From: Metopolophium dirhodum | Lineage: Eukaryota > Arthropoda > Insecta > Hemiptera > Aphididae | Assembly (NCBI RefSeq): GCF_019925205.1 | Contig: NC_083560.1 | Location: 34,022,270 to 34,086,269, forward strand | DNA: 64,000 nucleotides | Reading direction: 5' to 3' | Part shown: positions 1-10,810 of the stretch, one piece after another | Layout: every line of letters begins with the position of its first letter | How positions within the stretch are numbered: position 1 is the first letter of the stretch | Program-made: the position numbers and the translations under genes | The notes under the pieces: model-generated | The model's database searches: none | What the model was told of the DNA's origin: nothing | Seen by the model: the letters and a program-made list of their open reading frames with translations, nothing else

Positions 1-393
1 AATATTTTGTTATATACCTAGTTCTATCTTCTATATTATAAATTAATAAATCATAATCATCAGAAGACTATAATGACGCTATCGCTGTCCATCGGTGTTT
101 CTGGATAAATACTTATCAATTATCATGTTTACTGTTTAGGTTAAAAATAGACGGCAATAACACAGCGTTGACGTCGTTGACGATACGAGAGTATTCGTTA
201 ATGGTAAATCCGCCAAACTTGTAAACACTATCCAGTATAATGGTATAACTATTAACTACAGTCTACAATCTACACTAAATATGCAGATTATTTTATGGCA
301 AAATAAGTTTTCACCGTGTTCTCGTTTTTGTTAAAGTGCATTTAAAAATCAAATTTTTTTTTTTAAATACCCTCAATTTTCAACGATTAAACG

Positions 394-3300
394 ATGTTTA
401 GTATATTTAATAAAGTAAAGACCACGATTAATAATCCACTCGTTAAAAATCCAGAGAAAGAATCCAGTTGAGAAAAACTAATTGTATCCACTTGTATAGA
501 CTCAGGTGATGTAAAAACTTTAAAATTAGATCTTGGAATTTTAGACTCTGGACCAAAACAACCGATTTTAAAAGTAAATATTATATTATAGTTTTTATTA
601 ATCATAGATACGATAATACAAGATATTAAAGATATTATACTTTTTAATTGGGTTATCTAAAATGTTTATTTAATTGTCTGAAAAATATAAAAATTATTCA
701 TAGAACATATTATAGTATCTATAATTTAGTATTACGTTTAAAAAATTAATTGGTAAATTAATACTAAATTTAATTACATAAATGTAATAACTATAAGGTA
801 CTATAGGTACTTAATTAATAAAACTACTCAGTTTTCACATTTATTTTTTTTTTACAATTACTATTTTTCAGAACTATCCAAAAACTCTTTTTGGAAAGCA
901 AAATCGGTCATTTTCAGACGACTATTTTAATCAGTATTCATGGTTAGAGTATAGCATTAAAATTGATGCTGTGTTTTGTTTTTGTTGCCGAATTTTCAAT
1001 ACAAATAATATTTATATAGCTGATGATACTTTTACAAAAACAGGATTCAGAAATTGGAAAAAAGTAATATTGTATTTAACTTAAGTAACACAATATTAAT
1101 TTTTATTTCATACATTTTTATTTCTCATGTTTAGTTAAGTGGTAAGGATTCCAAGTTAATGAGTCATGAAAAATCAAAATGTCATTTAAAATGCATGGCA
1201 AGTTGGTCTGGATATTTAAGTGTGAAATCTATTGGTACTAACACAAGTTTCAGCACAAAATAAAAAAGAAATTATAGAAAACCGAAACTATCTTAAACAA
1301 ATTATTGATATTGTTTTATACTTGACTCGTCAAGTGATTTCATTTAGAGGCCACAATGAAACAAAAGATTCTTTAAACCAAGGTAATAAGCTATTAAACC
1401 TAAGTGTGGATTGTAGTATTTTATATTTGACCGTCTGCTTGTTATTATTTTGTTATTAGCGCTATTATAAAAGTTTTATTTAATAATTTGTTTTATTCAA
1501 TATTAGGTAATTTTAAAGAAGCCTGCCAGTTAATGGCTAAGCATGATATACAATTTAAAATTAAACAAGATAGTAAGTTTAATTTTACAAGTCCTGACAT
1601 TCAAAATGAGTTGATAAATGTTTGCAGTGATGTTTTAAAAACTAATATTATTTCTCAAATAAAATCAGTTGGTTTTTTTGCTATTATGGTTGACGATGCC
1701 AGGTACATGACACTACTTGTTCATATATTATTAAATCATGTATTATACTATTACCATTTTAACAGGTGTCATAAAGTAGAATATATGTCTATATGTGTAC
1801 GTTATGTAAAAGATTTAGAAGTCTATGAAAGGTTCCTTGGTTTTATGGATGTGTCTGAAAAACAAGATGCACAGACACTTGTTAATACTATTTTTCAATT
1901 TCTTGAGCAATCAAATTTGGAAAATATACCAATATTTGCACAGTCCTACGATGGAGCGAGTGTAAAGAGTGCTAAAAGAAATGGTGTCCAGAGTAAACTT
2001 CTTGAACGATACCCATGCGGTATTTATACGCATTGCATGGCCCATAGAATAAATTTAGTTGTAGTAGACATATGCAAGAATGTTGAGGTAATTTTGTTGA
2101 AATATATAAAATATAAATTAATTATTTCCTGTAAAATTCTTTGTTTTGTTTTTAGTATGCAAAAAATGTTTTTAACAGTCTAGAAATATTATACGTATAT
2201 TTCTCACGACCATCTACAAATAAAAAACTAAAAGATATGCAATTAAAAATGGACATTAAAGCATCTTCTATTACTCAAATTTCTGATACTCGCTGGGTTT
2301 GCAGGTATAACAACTGTAAAGCTGTTAAAGATAATTTTGAAGTGATACTTCAGGTTTTAAGAGAAGAAATTGATGCTAACAGTAATCTAGATGTAGCACA
2401 AGCAATATGATCTGTTTGATATTTCATTGTAATTTTGTATGAATTAATTATAAAATGTTATTAACATTATATTTTATTTTTAATTAAAAAGGAATTGAAG
2501 CTATGATAAAAAAAGGACATTTTATAGTATTTTTAATTATACTTGAAGATATTTTAACAAAAATCAATATTCTTAGTAACCTAATGCAAGAGAAAAAAGC
2601 AACTTTGGGAAAATCAGTAAATTTAATCAATAGTATTATAAAAACATTTGAAAATGACCGTTCCTCAGAAAAATTTAAAAATGTGTGGCCAGGAATTATA
2701 GCATTAGCTAAAGAGTTCAACATTTCATTAGAAATTCCAGCTAAAGGTTATTTAAAAATATTTATAAATCATATTTTATTTTAGAACGAAAAGATAGTTT
2801 TTAACCGTAATAGAGAATTTATGTTGAAGTATTTTATGTTATAATATATCTTTATATATTTAATTTAATACTTCACAGGTTCCAAACGTAAAAGAAAAGA
2901 AACAACACATTTACGAAACTATTATGTTAGTAATACTACTGGTGCTGAATGTTCTTATGTTAATGTAGATGAACTCAATCTCAATAAAGGAATGAATGAT
3001 GAAGATACCCAGTTTGAATACTGGAAAATTAATGGTTATTTTAGGATACTTGACTGTGTTTTATCAGGTTTGAGAAGCAGATTTTCAACAGAAAGCTTGA
3101 AAATTGGACAAAGTATTGATAACTTTATGAAGTGAAAATATGATGAAAGTTTACATTTTATTGAACATTACGAGGTTAGTAAAATACATGAAAATATATT
3201 ATTATATTAATGTTAATATAAGGTTTTTGTTTTTAGAATGCTTTATGCATTGATAAAGACCAACTTAAAGCTGAAATGCTAATTATGAAGAATTGTATTA

Positions 3301-3577
3301 ATAAAGATGATTTTGACATAGATGCTATTGTATCAGAAATCAACAAAAAATTTTTTCCAAATTTGTATAAGCTTTTGCAAGTAGCACTTACAATTCCAGT
3401 AAGTTCTGCTTCTTGGAAAATATCGTTTTCGGTAATGCGACACAAATTAAAACATGGCTACGAAATTCAATGTCTAACGATAGATTTTCAAATATATCGT
3501 TACTTCATATTGAAAGGGACTTATCTAATAATATTACATCTGAAGAGGTTCTTAATATATTTGCGCAAAAAAGCTGA
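394..3577 (+). pseudogene. Decayed hAT transposase (TTF zinc finger / DUF4371, ZMYM1-like), multi-exon
   Basis: Relic of a hAT-superfamily transposase with about nine exons separated by short introns, mostly with GT/AG borders: 394-573, 872-1063, 1135-1382, 1507-1702, 1766-2087, 2156-2410, 2492-2746, 2879-3174 and 3237-3577. Exon 2 encodes a TTF-type zinc finger with a CFCC cysteine cluster and FTKTGFRNWK. Exons 3-5 give a DUF4371-like part (VISFRGHNETKDS; YDGASVKSAKRNGVQSK; HCMAHRINLVV). The last exon holds the hAT C-terminal dimerisation domain (LTIPVSSAS...SFSVMR, then TWLRNSMSNDRFSN in another frame). Lesions: in-frame TGA at 469 and 3133, a stop at 2408 with no good donor beside it, a frameshift near 1232-1245 and another near 3437. 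No joined product could be made. Family assignment is firm; exon borders are read by eye. Confidence 0.88.
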
Positions 3578-3929
3578 CGTTTAAACCTTATAATATAGTA
3601 ATTATAAAAATATAATAATATAATAATAATATAACTATAACCTTATAATTATAGTAATAATTTCCTATTTAAAATGTTTTTTTTTTTAAATATTTAATTA
3701 AAATACAAAATATGTATTTGATAATAATATGATGTATGGTATATTATTTATTTATATTTTACTTAATAATGTGCTTCTTTAGTCTTTTTTATATTTTGTT
3801 CCTTTATATTTTTCTATAGTTATATGTGTAGAATATAATATGTTCTGTACCTGGACCACTAAAGTCCTTATACAAAGTAATTCGCAAGCAGTTGCGGCGG
3901 CGTCGTTGATACCACAAAAAAAAAGCTAT

Positions 3930-3972
3930 ACCCCCCCCCCCCCCAAAAAAAAAATCATCATGCTACGCCTAT
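3930..3972 (+). repeat. Possible 3' terminus of the hAT relic, with a poly-C/poly-A tract
   Basis: A run of about 14 C followed by A-runs leads into GCTACGCCTATG. This resembles the GCTACGCCACTG-type ends of many hAT elements and lies about 350 bases beyond the last transposase exon. I could not find the matching 5' end or an 8-bp target duplication. The 3' boundary is therefore an inference. Confidence 0.35.
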
Positions 3973-3977
3973 GCTGA

Positions 3978-4212
3978 TGACAGTTGACTGTAACAGAGAA
4001 AATTTATGAACAACGACTATCTAAAATGACATGGGCGATAAGATCAACGTTAACCATTAAATAAATTTGAAATCGTAATCGATTTCAGTAAACCAGTATG
4101 AAATAGGCATACGACTACTGTCTAAGAGTCGAGAAATGAGAATTCAATACCATGGGCGTCACGGCGTTATTATTTTTATTATTTTAAGTAGGTATAACTT
4201 GCAACACAGTTC
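3978..4212. other. A+T-rich interval, nothing recognised
   Basis: No open frame, repeat copy or RNA gene that I can support. Confidence 0.4.
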
Positions 4213-4751
4213 GTGACTCGCAGAAAATGTCCAGAAATATTAAAATATCGAATTGGACTCGACAAAATGAATTCCAGTTCTTATGGCGGTTATATTATAG
4301 TAGATGACCGTGTAGTTCTTACCTTGACACGGGTAGTACAGCGTGGCTGGTGCTGTGCGGCGGTCGCGGGAGAAGGTGACGCTCACGAAAATGAACTCAA
4401 CACAAACTCGATGGTAAACGGTTTAGGTCCGTAATGGACGTTTACTCGAGGAGAATAGTCAATGGCAAACACAAAAGACGTTATACAATATTTTGGCGGG
4501 GTGACCGGTCGGACGGCTGGATAACTAGAGAAGGGACGCCGACCGCCGTGCTCGGTTTGCGCGAGTTGCCTTCCCGTCCCGCCAGGTGCCAACGCGGCAT
4601 GGTGGGAGAGCGACGGTGTCGCTGTGGTGGTTGTCGACAATTGCGTATACCGGTCGCCGCGGCAGCTGTACTCTGTGCCGGTTGCCGCCGCGTACGACGG
4701 GCCGTGGAGCTAAGTAATAGCCGTAGAGCTATTATTATTATTATTATTTAA
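4213..4751. other. CpG-rich block, unidentified
   Basis: A sharply GC- and CpG-rich island in A+T-rich surroundings. Open frames exist on both strands (for example 4434-4751 plus and 4383-4640 minus), but their products are low-complexity Arg/Cys/Ala-rich and match no family I recognise. The open frames probably follow from the GC-rich composition. It ends in an (ATT)n microsatellite at about 4729-4749. It could be a promoter or first exon of a host gene, or part of an element. Confidence 0.4.
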
Positions 4752-5774
4752 TATCTATATAAATACGCAACAGTAATATGGTTTAAAATAATAAAAATCA
4801 TAAATATTATTGAACACAGGAAATAGCCAATAGCTTTTCTATACATAGAATTAAATTATTAGGTACTGAATTGACAGAATTATGTAGTAGGTATCAAAAA
4901 CATACGACATTGAAAATTCCGAAATAAATATAATCTTTTGATTTATAAATGAATAAATAACTTATTTATGGCGAAAATATTTTATAATGAGAAAATATGT
5001 ACATTTGTGATTTGTAATTATATCAATATAATAATATCATATAATTTTACTTATTTGTTATTAGTATTTATTAATTATTATTATTACAATATGCCCGTAT
5101 GCCGCAGTATGGTATGGTATATCTTTAATTTTTACACATACGATACACGTATATATTATAATATAATATATACCTAAATGGCTATTGCTGTAATATGTAT
5201 TAACTATTGACTAAAAATAGTATAATTTTTACAACAATAATTCTTAGAAATTTCGTTTATTGTATATGAATGAGTTTGTGCAGAATTAGGTAAATTCATA
5301 AATTACAGGAGCAACATTTCGGCAATTCCTAATCATGTCATAGCCGCCCGGGCTCTATGTGTTAGTTGTAAATGATTATTAGTATGAGTGAAATTAAATG
5401 CCGGTGTCCTGTCTCGTACGCGCATGCACATATAAATTTCTCGATAACCATATAAATTTCACTACACGAATTTTACAAAAACATACATTTGATACAAGAA
5501 ACTGTTACAAACACTCCAGAAATATACATTTAAGTACCAATGTTAACATATTATTAAGAATATAAACGTTACCGAAACGTTTCTGTAATGTTCCACAAAA
5601 ACATGAGTTATGAACATTTAATGTTCCAGTGTAATCTTTACAATGAAACGTTCTTTACAAACCCACATTAATGATTTTATAAAAACATATTGCTTTATAA
5701 AAACTATGTAATGTTTTCCAATACGTTACGGGAACATTTCAGAAAAACACAAATCAATCTGATAATATACATGG
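4752..5774. other. A+T-rich interval, nothing recognised
   Basis: AT microsatellite-like stretches. The part 5480-5760 repeats short words such as AACATT, AACGTT and TGTTCC, which hints at an old repetitive element. No gene is supported. Confidence 0.35.
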
Positions 5775-6954
5775 GTCATTTTGTGACTACCGACTAACTT
5801 TAAATGCTTATAAAAAAACTGTGACTAAGGATTGATAATATTTTTCAAATTTCATTGTAACAATATAGTAGGAGCCTTGTATTAAATTTTCAAACTTTTT
5901 TACCCAACAAATAAAGTTTTATTGACATGTTACGTACCCACGTATTTAGTAGTCATATATTAACTATGTGCAGCGCGCCGCCGCACCTCTCTAATAATAT
6001 TTGACATTATAACTAATAACTAATAAGTCAATTTGTATAGTATAACATGCGGAGGTCGTTGCAAAAGCGTAGAGAAAACAATTAAACTAATGAAGGTGTC
6101 GTCACACGTATCTTTCCTGGAAAGCCAACACCCATACGCAGGATACGAGTCGACCAGCATACCAAATACGAGACCCGAACTCTGTCTCATGACCGAGCTT
6201 AGCCACTACTACAAGTCTACTACCACCCACTCGAAAGGACACAATGATATATATAGAAGCCCAGGCCAAGAGCTCTTCAGACGGTTAGATACATTCAGAG
6301 TCAGGTCGTAACACCACTCACAGTTTAAATTGTATCTTAAAGAGTCGTAACACCACTCTTTTACACCATATATTATAACATTGTAATTTTATACTAGGTA
6401 CGTTAATAAACATTCATCATACCTAGTACATCACGTATTTCATTTCTGCGTTTATGAATATATCGACGTCGGTTGGGACGTAAGAGACATCCTTAGGAAA
6501 AAAGACTAACAAAATTGGAAACTGAAAATGTCCTTAAATAGTTCAAAACAAATCAAAATATTTTGTAAATTTTATCGTGTCTAGAAAATGCTAATATAAA
6601 TGATCAGTGAAAATGTCATGTGCATACGTTCATTTGATATAGAGTTACACCAAAAACCAAAATCGATTTTGTGGAAAACCGATTTTGCGTAAAAATTCCC
6701 GTTTTTCCTTAAATTTTATGTTGTTTTTCTCGGCGCTTTTGAAAACTATTGGAAATTTTAAATTTTGACCTCTTCAATGCACCAATGATATTCACTTTCC
6801 CATTGAACAATATACTGAAGTTAAAAATCCAATCATTATTTCGACTACTTATCGTGTAAAAGGACACAAAAATTAAAATTAAAATTAAAAATTAAAAAAA
6901 AACACATATCATTGTAAAATCAATACATTCATCGTTTCACTCAGAATCTAAAAT
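5775..6954 (-). repeat. Dispersed GATTCTGAGCGGAG repeat, split by a solo LTR
   Basis: One copy of the most frequent repeat in the window, reading leftwards from its terminal motif (here CACTCAGAATCTAAAA at the right end). Diagnostic internal parts are a segment like AGGAGCCTTGTATTAAA, the ACCGATTTTGCGTAAAAATT segment, and CATTGTAAAATCAATACATTC next to the end. The copy is interrupted at 5928-6485. Its two halves, 5775-5927 and 6486-6954, line up as a continuous copy when compared with 57300-58500. Confidence 0.8.
5928..6485 (+). mobile_element. Solo LTR (558 bp), 4-bp target duplication GACA
   Basis: Starts TGTTACGTACC and ends GGGACGTAAGA, so the termini are short imperfect inverted repeats. 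GACA directly flanks it on both sides (5924-5927 and 6486-6489). Inside are a TATA-like ATATATATAG near 6248 and an AATAAA signal near 6405, in LTR order. The second copy at 8548-9099 has the same ends and layout. A 4-bp duplication fits Ty3/Gypsy-type integration, but no internal region is present to classify it. An open frame at 6033-6311 is a by-product of the LTR. Confidence 0.82.
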
Positions 6955-7539
6955 GAATTAAGATTTTTTTATTCAATTTACTACCTATTTTATACTTTAT
7001 TTGCATGTAAAAATGGTCAATCAGACATAACTTTGTATTTTTTTATTTTAGTGATTATTTTTTTTTTCAGTCAATACTCAGCTATATTGTAAAACGGCCT
7101 ATTGTATAGCTACAGAATAAATGAAACGAATAAAATATAAAAATTATCTAAGCTCCACTAGATAGGTATAAACATTAATTAATGATTACTTATATTAATA
7201 TATAATATTTATAATTCATAATATAATGTTCTGAGCTAATTTTATTGTACTGTTTATTTGAAACATTGAAAATGCAACAATTTCTACATTCAATATTCCA
7301 ATATATTAACTATTTATAATTTACTATCTAGAATTTGTATTCGTATTTAACCACCGGTTGGATTATTAAATATTATGTTGTTTTTATTCATTTAGTGTCA
7401 TTAATCATCACCCACTATACACACCGTGGTCCATGACCACCCATCCAACTATAAGGTGTATCGACGGATACACCTTGAGTATAGGATAACCGCCACTGTA
7501 TCTATCGATGTAAATAATTTGTAATGATCTAAATATAAT
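6955..7539. other. A+T-rich interval, nothing recognised
   Basis: No coding similarity. A small inverted repeat (AAGGTGTATC / GATACACCTT) lies at about 7453-7475. Confidence 0.35.
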
Positions 7540-7925
7540 TAACACTACCTATATAATATAATATTACGTATAACTTATAAAACCAAATTTGAGGATTTAT
7601 CATCCTTGAAGTACAGACATTTTAATAAGGAACTCAGAAACTACTTATTAGAATTTTGATTTAGATTTATCAAAATTGTCAAGAAAATTACCCTCTAAAT
7701 AATTTACAGTAAAAAGGGGGGGTTCTCATTTGAATAATAAATATTTGTAACGCCACAGGACGCTCCTCAAGTAGGTAGTAAAAAAAATACTATGGATTTG
7801 AAAATATGGTGTTTAGGAATACTTTTAAATTTTAAAAAGCCAGAATTTTACTAAATGTAATTATCAGGGGTAAAATGAAGGCGAACATGTTTAAAAAAAT
7901 CACCCTGTACCTATATTATTTTACT
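7540..7925 (+). repeat. Dispersed repeat, copy 1 (partner 51715-52095)
   Basis: The same order of words appears here and at 51715-52095: AACTCAGAAAC, TTATTAGAATTTTGATTTAG, TTTACAGTAAAAA, CGCCACAG, TTTGAAAATATGGT, and GCATGTTTAAAAAA with one base changed here. The copies are diverged, with many small indels. Class unknown. Confidence 0.7.
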
Positions 7926-8110
7926 AGAACAAAATAACATTTTGAAAGTGGGTAAGTGGGTGTCGGTCTGCTGTACAGTAGGTTACAAGTGGTTCAATGT
8001 ATAATGGATTGTATAAACGTGAATTCAATGCTATATAATATCATAATATAAGAAAAACGATTCTGAGCGGAGACGGTTTGTCAGTTTGGATATTTCATAT
8101 TATTATTTAT
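7926..8110 (+). repeat. Fragment of a repeat ending GATTCTGAGCGGAGAC
   Basis: Shares CTGCTGTACAGTAGGTTACAAGTGG and the following bases with 18640-18740. Also shares the terminal GATTCTGAGCGGAGA...GTCAGT with the reverse strand of 31430-31463. It is a variant end of the main dispersed repeat. Confidence 0.55.
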
Positions 8111-8547
8111 TATAGCCTGTAAGTTGAATTGATATTATAATGTTATTATTTTTTATTTGTTTCTATAGCGGTATACAAAGTTTTAGAAATTAAAGTCCTA
8201 TTTTTACATTTGTGTAAAATCAGAATCTAAAATGCAAAAATCTATAGTTTATAGCGTTACTAAAATAATATAAAAACAAGCTAATGGCATAATCTTCAAC
8301 TCGCACTTTCGGAATGTTTAGATATAATTTTATATTGGTTATTTTACCTTTTATAATAAATTAATTTTGGTATTGAAACTTTACACGCTTTTATAGCTAA
8401 CTGTTTACGTTGGTAAGTACAATTTATACTAATATCATCAAATACATTTAAGTACACTTCACTTAAGACAAATTGTATGCGAAATGTCGGGAAAATAAAT
8501 ACAATCTCCCGACTCGACGTAGGGAGGAACCCGCCTAACCATCAGTA
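8111..8547. other. A+T-rich interval before the second LTR
   Basis: The part 8440-8530 shares words (GGGAAAATA, CTCCCGACTCGACGTAGGG) with 49540-49605, suggesting a short MITE-like fragment. Nothing else is recognised. Confidence 0.35.
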
Positions 8548-9099
8548 TGTTACGTACCTATTAAGTATTATATATGTACCACATAGCACACGATTCCAGT
8601 AGTAATGACTATATAATTTATAAGGCAATTACTATATTATAACATGCTAAGGCCATTGTAAAAGCGTAGTAGAAAACAAAAAAGCTATAAAAATGTCGTC
8701 AGACGTCTCTCCTCGGGGAAGTACGGGAGAGGATACTAGTCGACCAGAACACCAAGTACGATATTTGAACTCTGTCTCATGACCGAATTTGGCCACTACT
8801 ACGACCACCCACTCCAAAGGACTCGATCATATATATAGTAGACCATGACAAGAGCTCGTCAGACGGTTATACAGTATGGGTTGAACAAACGATTAGACGG
8901 TTAGGGACAGGTCAGGTCGGGTCGTAACACCACTCACAGTCTTAAATTCTATATTAGAGTCGTAACACCACTCTCTTCTCCACCATAGATTATGATTTTG
9001 TAATTTTGTACTTCGTTAAATAAACACTGTTCACAACCTAGTACATCAAGTATTTATTTCTGCGTTGATGTATATATCGACGTCGGTTGGGACGTAACA
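8548..9099 (+). mobile_element. Solo LTR (552 bp), 4-bp target duplication AGTA
   Basis: Starts TGTTACGTACC and ends GGGACGTAACA, flanked by AGTA on both sides (8544-8547 and 9100-9103). It has the same landmarks as the LTR at 5928-6485, including the repeated words TCGTAACACCACTC and an AATAAA near 9020. The two copies are clearly diverged and carry different target duplications. They are therefore independent solo LTRs, not the two ends of one element. Confidence 0.84.
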
Positions 9100-9103
9100 A
9101 GTA

Positions 9104-9367
9104 CGATAGGCGTCGACAGCGTAATTTGTTTTAATATAATTATTATTGTTATCACCACGATTCGAGATAACGTTATCTCAGTTTAATGATTTCACGTCTT
9201 TTCACCTTCAAATTCTCAAATCATAATAATAATTTATAATAACTTAGTTAAAAAATACGAAGGTAATTGTAGCTATATAGTAATTAATGAGTACTGCGCC
9301 GTTATAATAATTATTACGCCCTAAAGTCATAGGTATACTCATTTCTCACCGATCGTATATTTAAGCC
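9104..9367. other. Spacer between LTR and CpG-rich block
   Basis: A+T-rich, no feature recognised. Confidence 0.35.
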
Positions 9368-9790
9368 ATGGCTGCGACTACGATCGCTGCCGCCGTCCAA
9401 CCGTGTCGGCCGACGGTCGCCAGTCGTAAGTCGTCGACTCGCATTACGCCGACAGCTGCAGCTGCACCAGGTAAAATGTTTTGGATTATGATTGATTGTT
9501 GTGCCGAATTTAATTCGATTACTGTTATGATTTTATTGTTGTGACGGCGATAACGGGTGTTCTCGATGTTATTGTAGCCCTCGTAATCGGCACTCGGCGA
9601 GGTCAATGTTCATCGCTCCACGATCGTCTGGCGGATGGCGGTTGTCCGCGTTGTCGGTCGTTCGTCAGTAGACTCTGCTTGACCAAACGCCGATCCCGTT
9701 CCAGGATGTCGTTGCCCCGTCTGCCCGCCGTTGGAAGCGTCTTGAGCAGAATATATATTTCACTCCATAGTTCAGTTAGTACCTAAGCAA
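9368..9790 (+). other. CpG-rich block with a possible first coding exon
   Basis: A CpG-rich island begins with AAGCCATGG. The frame 9368-9470 encodes about 34 residues rich in Ala, Thr, Ser and Arg with no acidic residue, as in a mitochondrial presequence, and stops at a plausible donor (CAG|GTAAAA). It lies 1.2 kb upstream of the LACTB2-like exon on the same strand. However, its phase (one leftover base) does not join the phase of that exon, so an intervening exon would be needed and none was found. It could equally be an unrelated promoter. Confidence 0.3.
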
Positions 9791-10680
9791 AAGAGAAAGA
9801 TACCTTTAAACAGTAATAATCTTTTGACATTTGGAAAACTCGGTTATTTCCGTTAAGTACTAAAAATTAACAATTACAGTGTTGATGAAAAATTCAATAA
9901 TCGTTTAAATTCTTTACTAAAAATTATCTGGAAAACTAGATAATTCTCTGTTTCTTTGTTAAGCAAACTATTATATTATATATATTTTTTAATACCAGCT
10001 GTCTGCATTTTTTTTTAGGGTCTTAAGCAAAGCGCTTAATTTGATTGTGAGTATATCTGTCCCTGTCCATAGTATCCAAATAATCTGTATTCCATTTATA
10101 ATTATTTACACAATTAAGAAGTTATGTATGAGGACAACTAGCTCAAATTTAGATTGCTCGGGTACATTGTTTAATGTTTGTAGCCAATTTGAATTATCAA
10201 TATTGTTGGCGTAAAAATGTGAAATATTTTGTACAATAACACTGCATTAGTTGGGACATTATATACCAAAAATTACAATGCATATTTATGTTATTATCAT
10301 CATTTACAGGACAGATTTTGTACACACATTTTCGTTATGCAAATGACAGCAAAAATTTCATAAACCATATTCGAGACTCATAATTTAAAATGTATTAAGG
10401 TTTACATTCTTATCTAAAACATATATATTTGAGGTACATTCTGCTTACAAACTTTTGTAACATAAACTTCTAATTATAAATAGGTAGGTATAATATTCCA
10501 GAGGCGTAATCAGCTAAATCCAGGTTGTGCTATGGTAATAATCTAATATTACTATATATACCTACTAAAAACAAATAGTTTAACTTAGTTTAATTATATT
10601 ATCCTTGTATGTAAAATTATAATTGTTTTAATTTAAAATTATATATTTACCTGATTTGCTAATCCAACATTTTGTTACAG
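9791..10680. other. A+T-rich interval, possibly intronic
   Basis: No repeat copy or coding similarity recognised. It ends in a good acceptor (TTGTTACAG) for the next exon. Confidence 0.35.
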
Positions 10681-10810
10681 ACGTATTTTAATTGATGCTG
10701 GAGAGCCGAATTTTCCAGAATATATAAAAAATCTTCAGTAAATGATGATAAAGTATAATTTTCAACTTGATCATATAATATCACATTGGCACTCGGATCA
10801 TATTGGCAGG
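10681..10810 (+). pseudogene. LACTB2: LACTB2-like metallo-beta-lactamase, HxHxDH exon with a nonsense codon
   Basis: The exon encodes RILIDAGEPNFPEYIKNLQ, a stop, then MMIKYNFQLDHIISHWHSDH. This aligns without large gaps to the start of animal LACTB2 (RILIDTGEP...EYI...HWHRDH), a mitochondrial metallo-beta-lactamase-fold endoribonuclease. HWHSDH is the metal-binding HxHxDH motif. A TAA at 10739-10741 sits where LACTB2 has Gln or a similar residue, so one C-to-T change in CAA would explain it. The exon has an acceptor TTACAG on the left and a donor AGG|GTAAAA on the right. The preceding exon (the TLQGTNTYLVG part) and the following exons (the PGHT and FSGD parts) were not found. With the nonsense codon this suggests a dead gene, though sequencing error cannot be excluded. 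Confidence 0.72.

Noticed and set aside
1488..2183. A single long open frame of 231 codons
   Set aside because: It reads through two introns and misses the upstream zinc-finger exons. It is part of the hAT pseudogene, not a separate gene.
4383..4640. 85-codon minus-strand and 105-codon plus-strand frames in the CpG-rich block
   Set aside because: Overlapping frames on both strands with compositionally biased products. Expected by chance in GC-rich DNA.
5928..9103. The two LTRs as ends of one 3.2-kb retrotransposon
   Set aside because: Each has its own different 4-bp target duplication, the two are too diverged for one insertion, and the interval has no gag, pol or primer-binding site.
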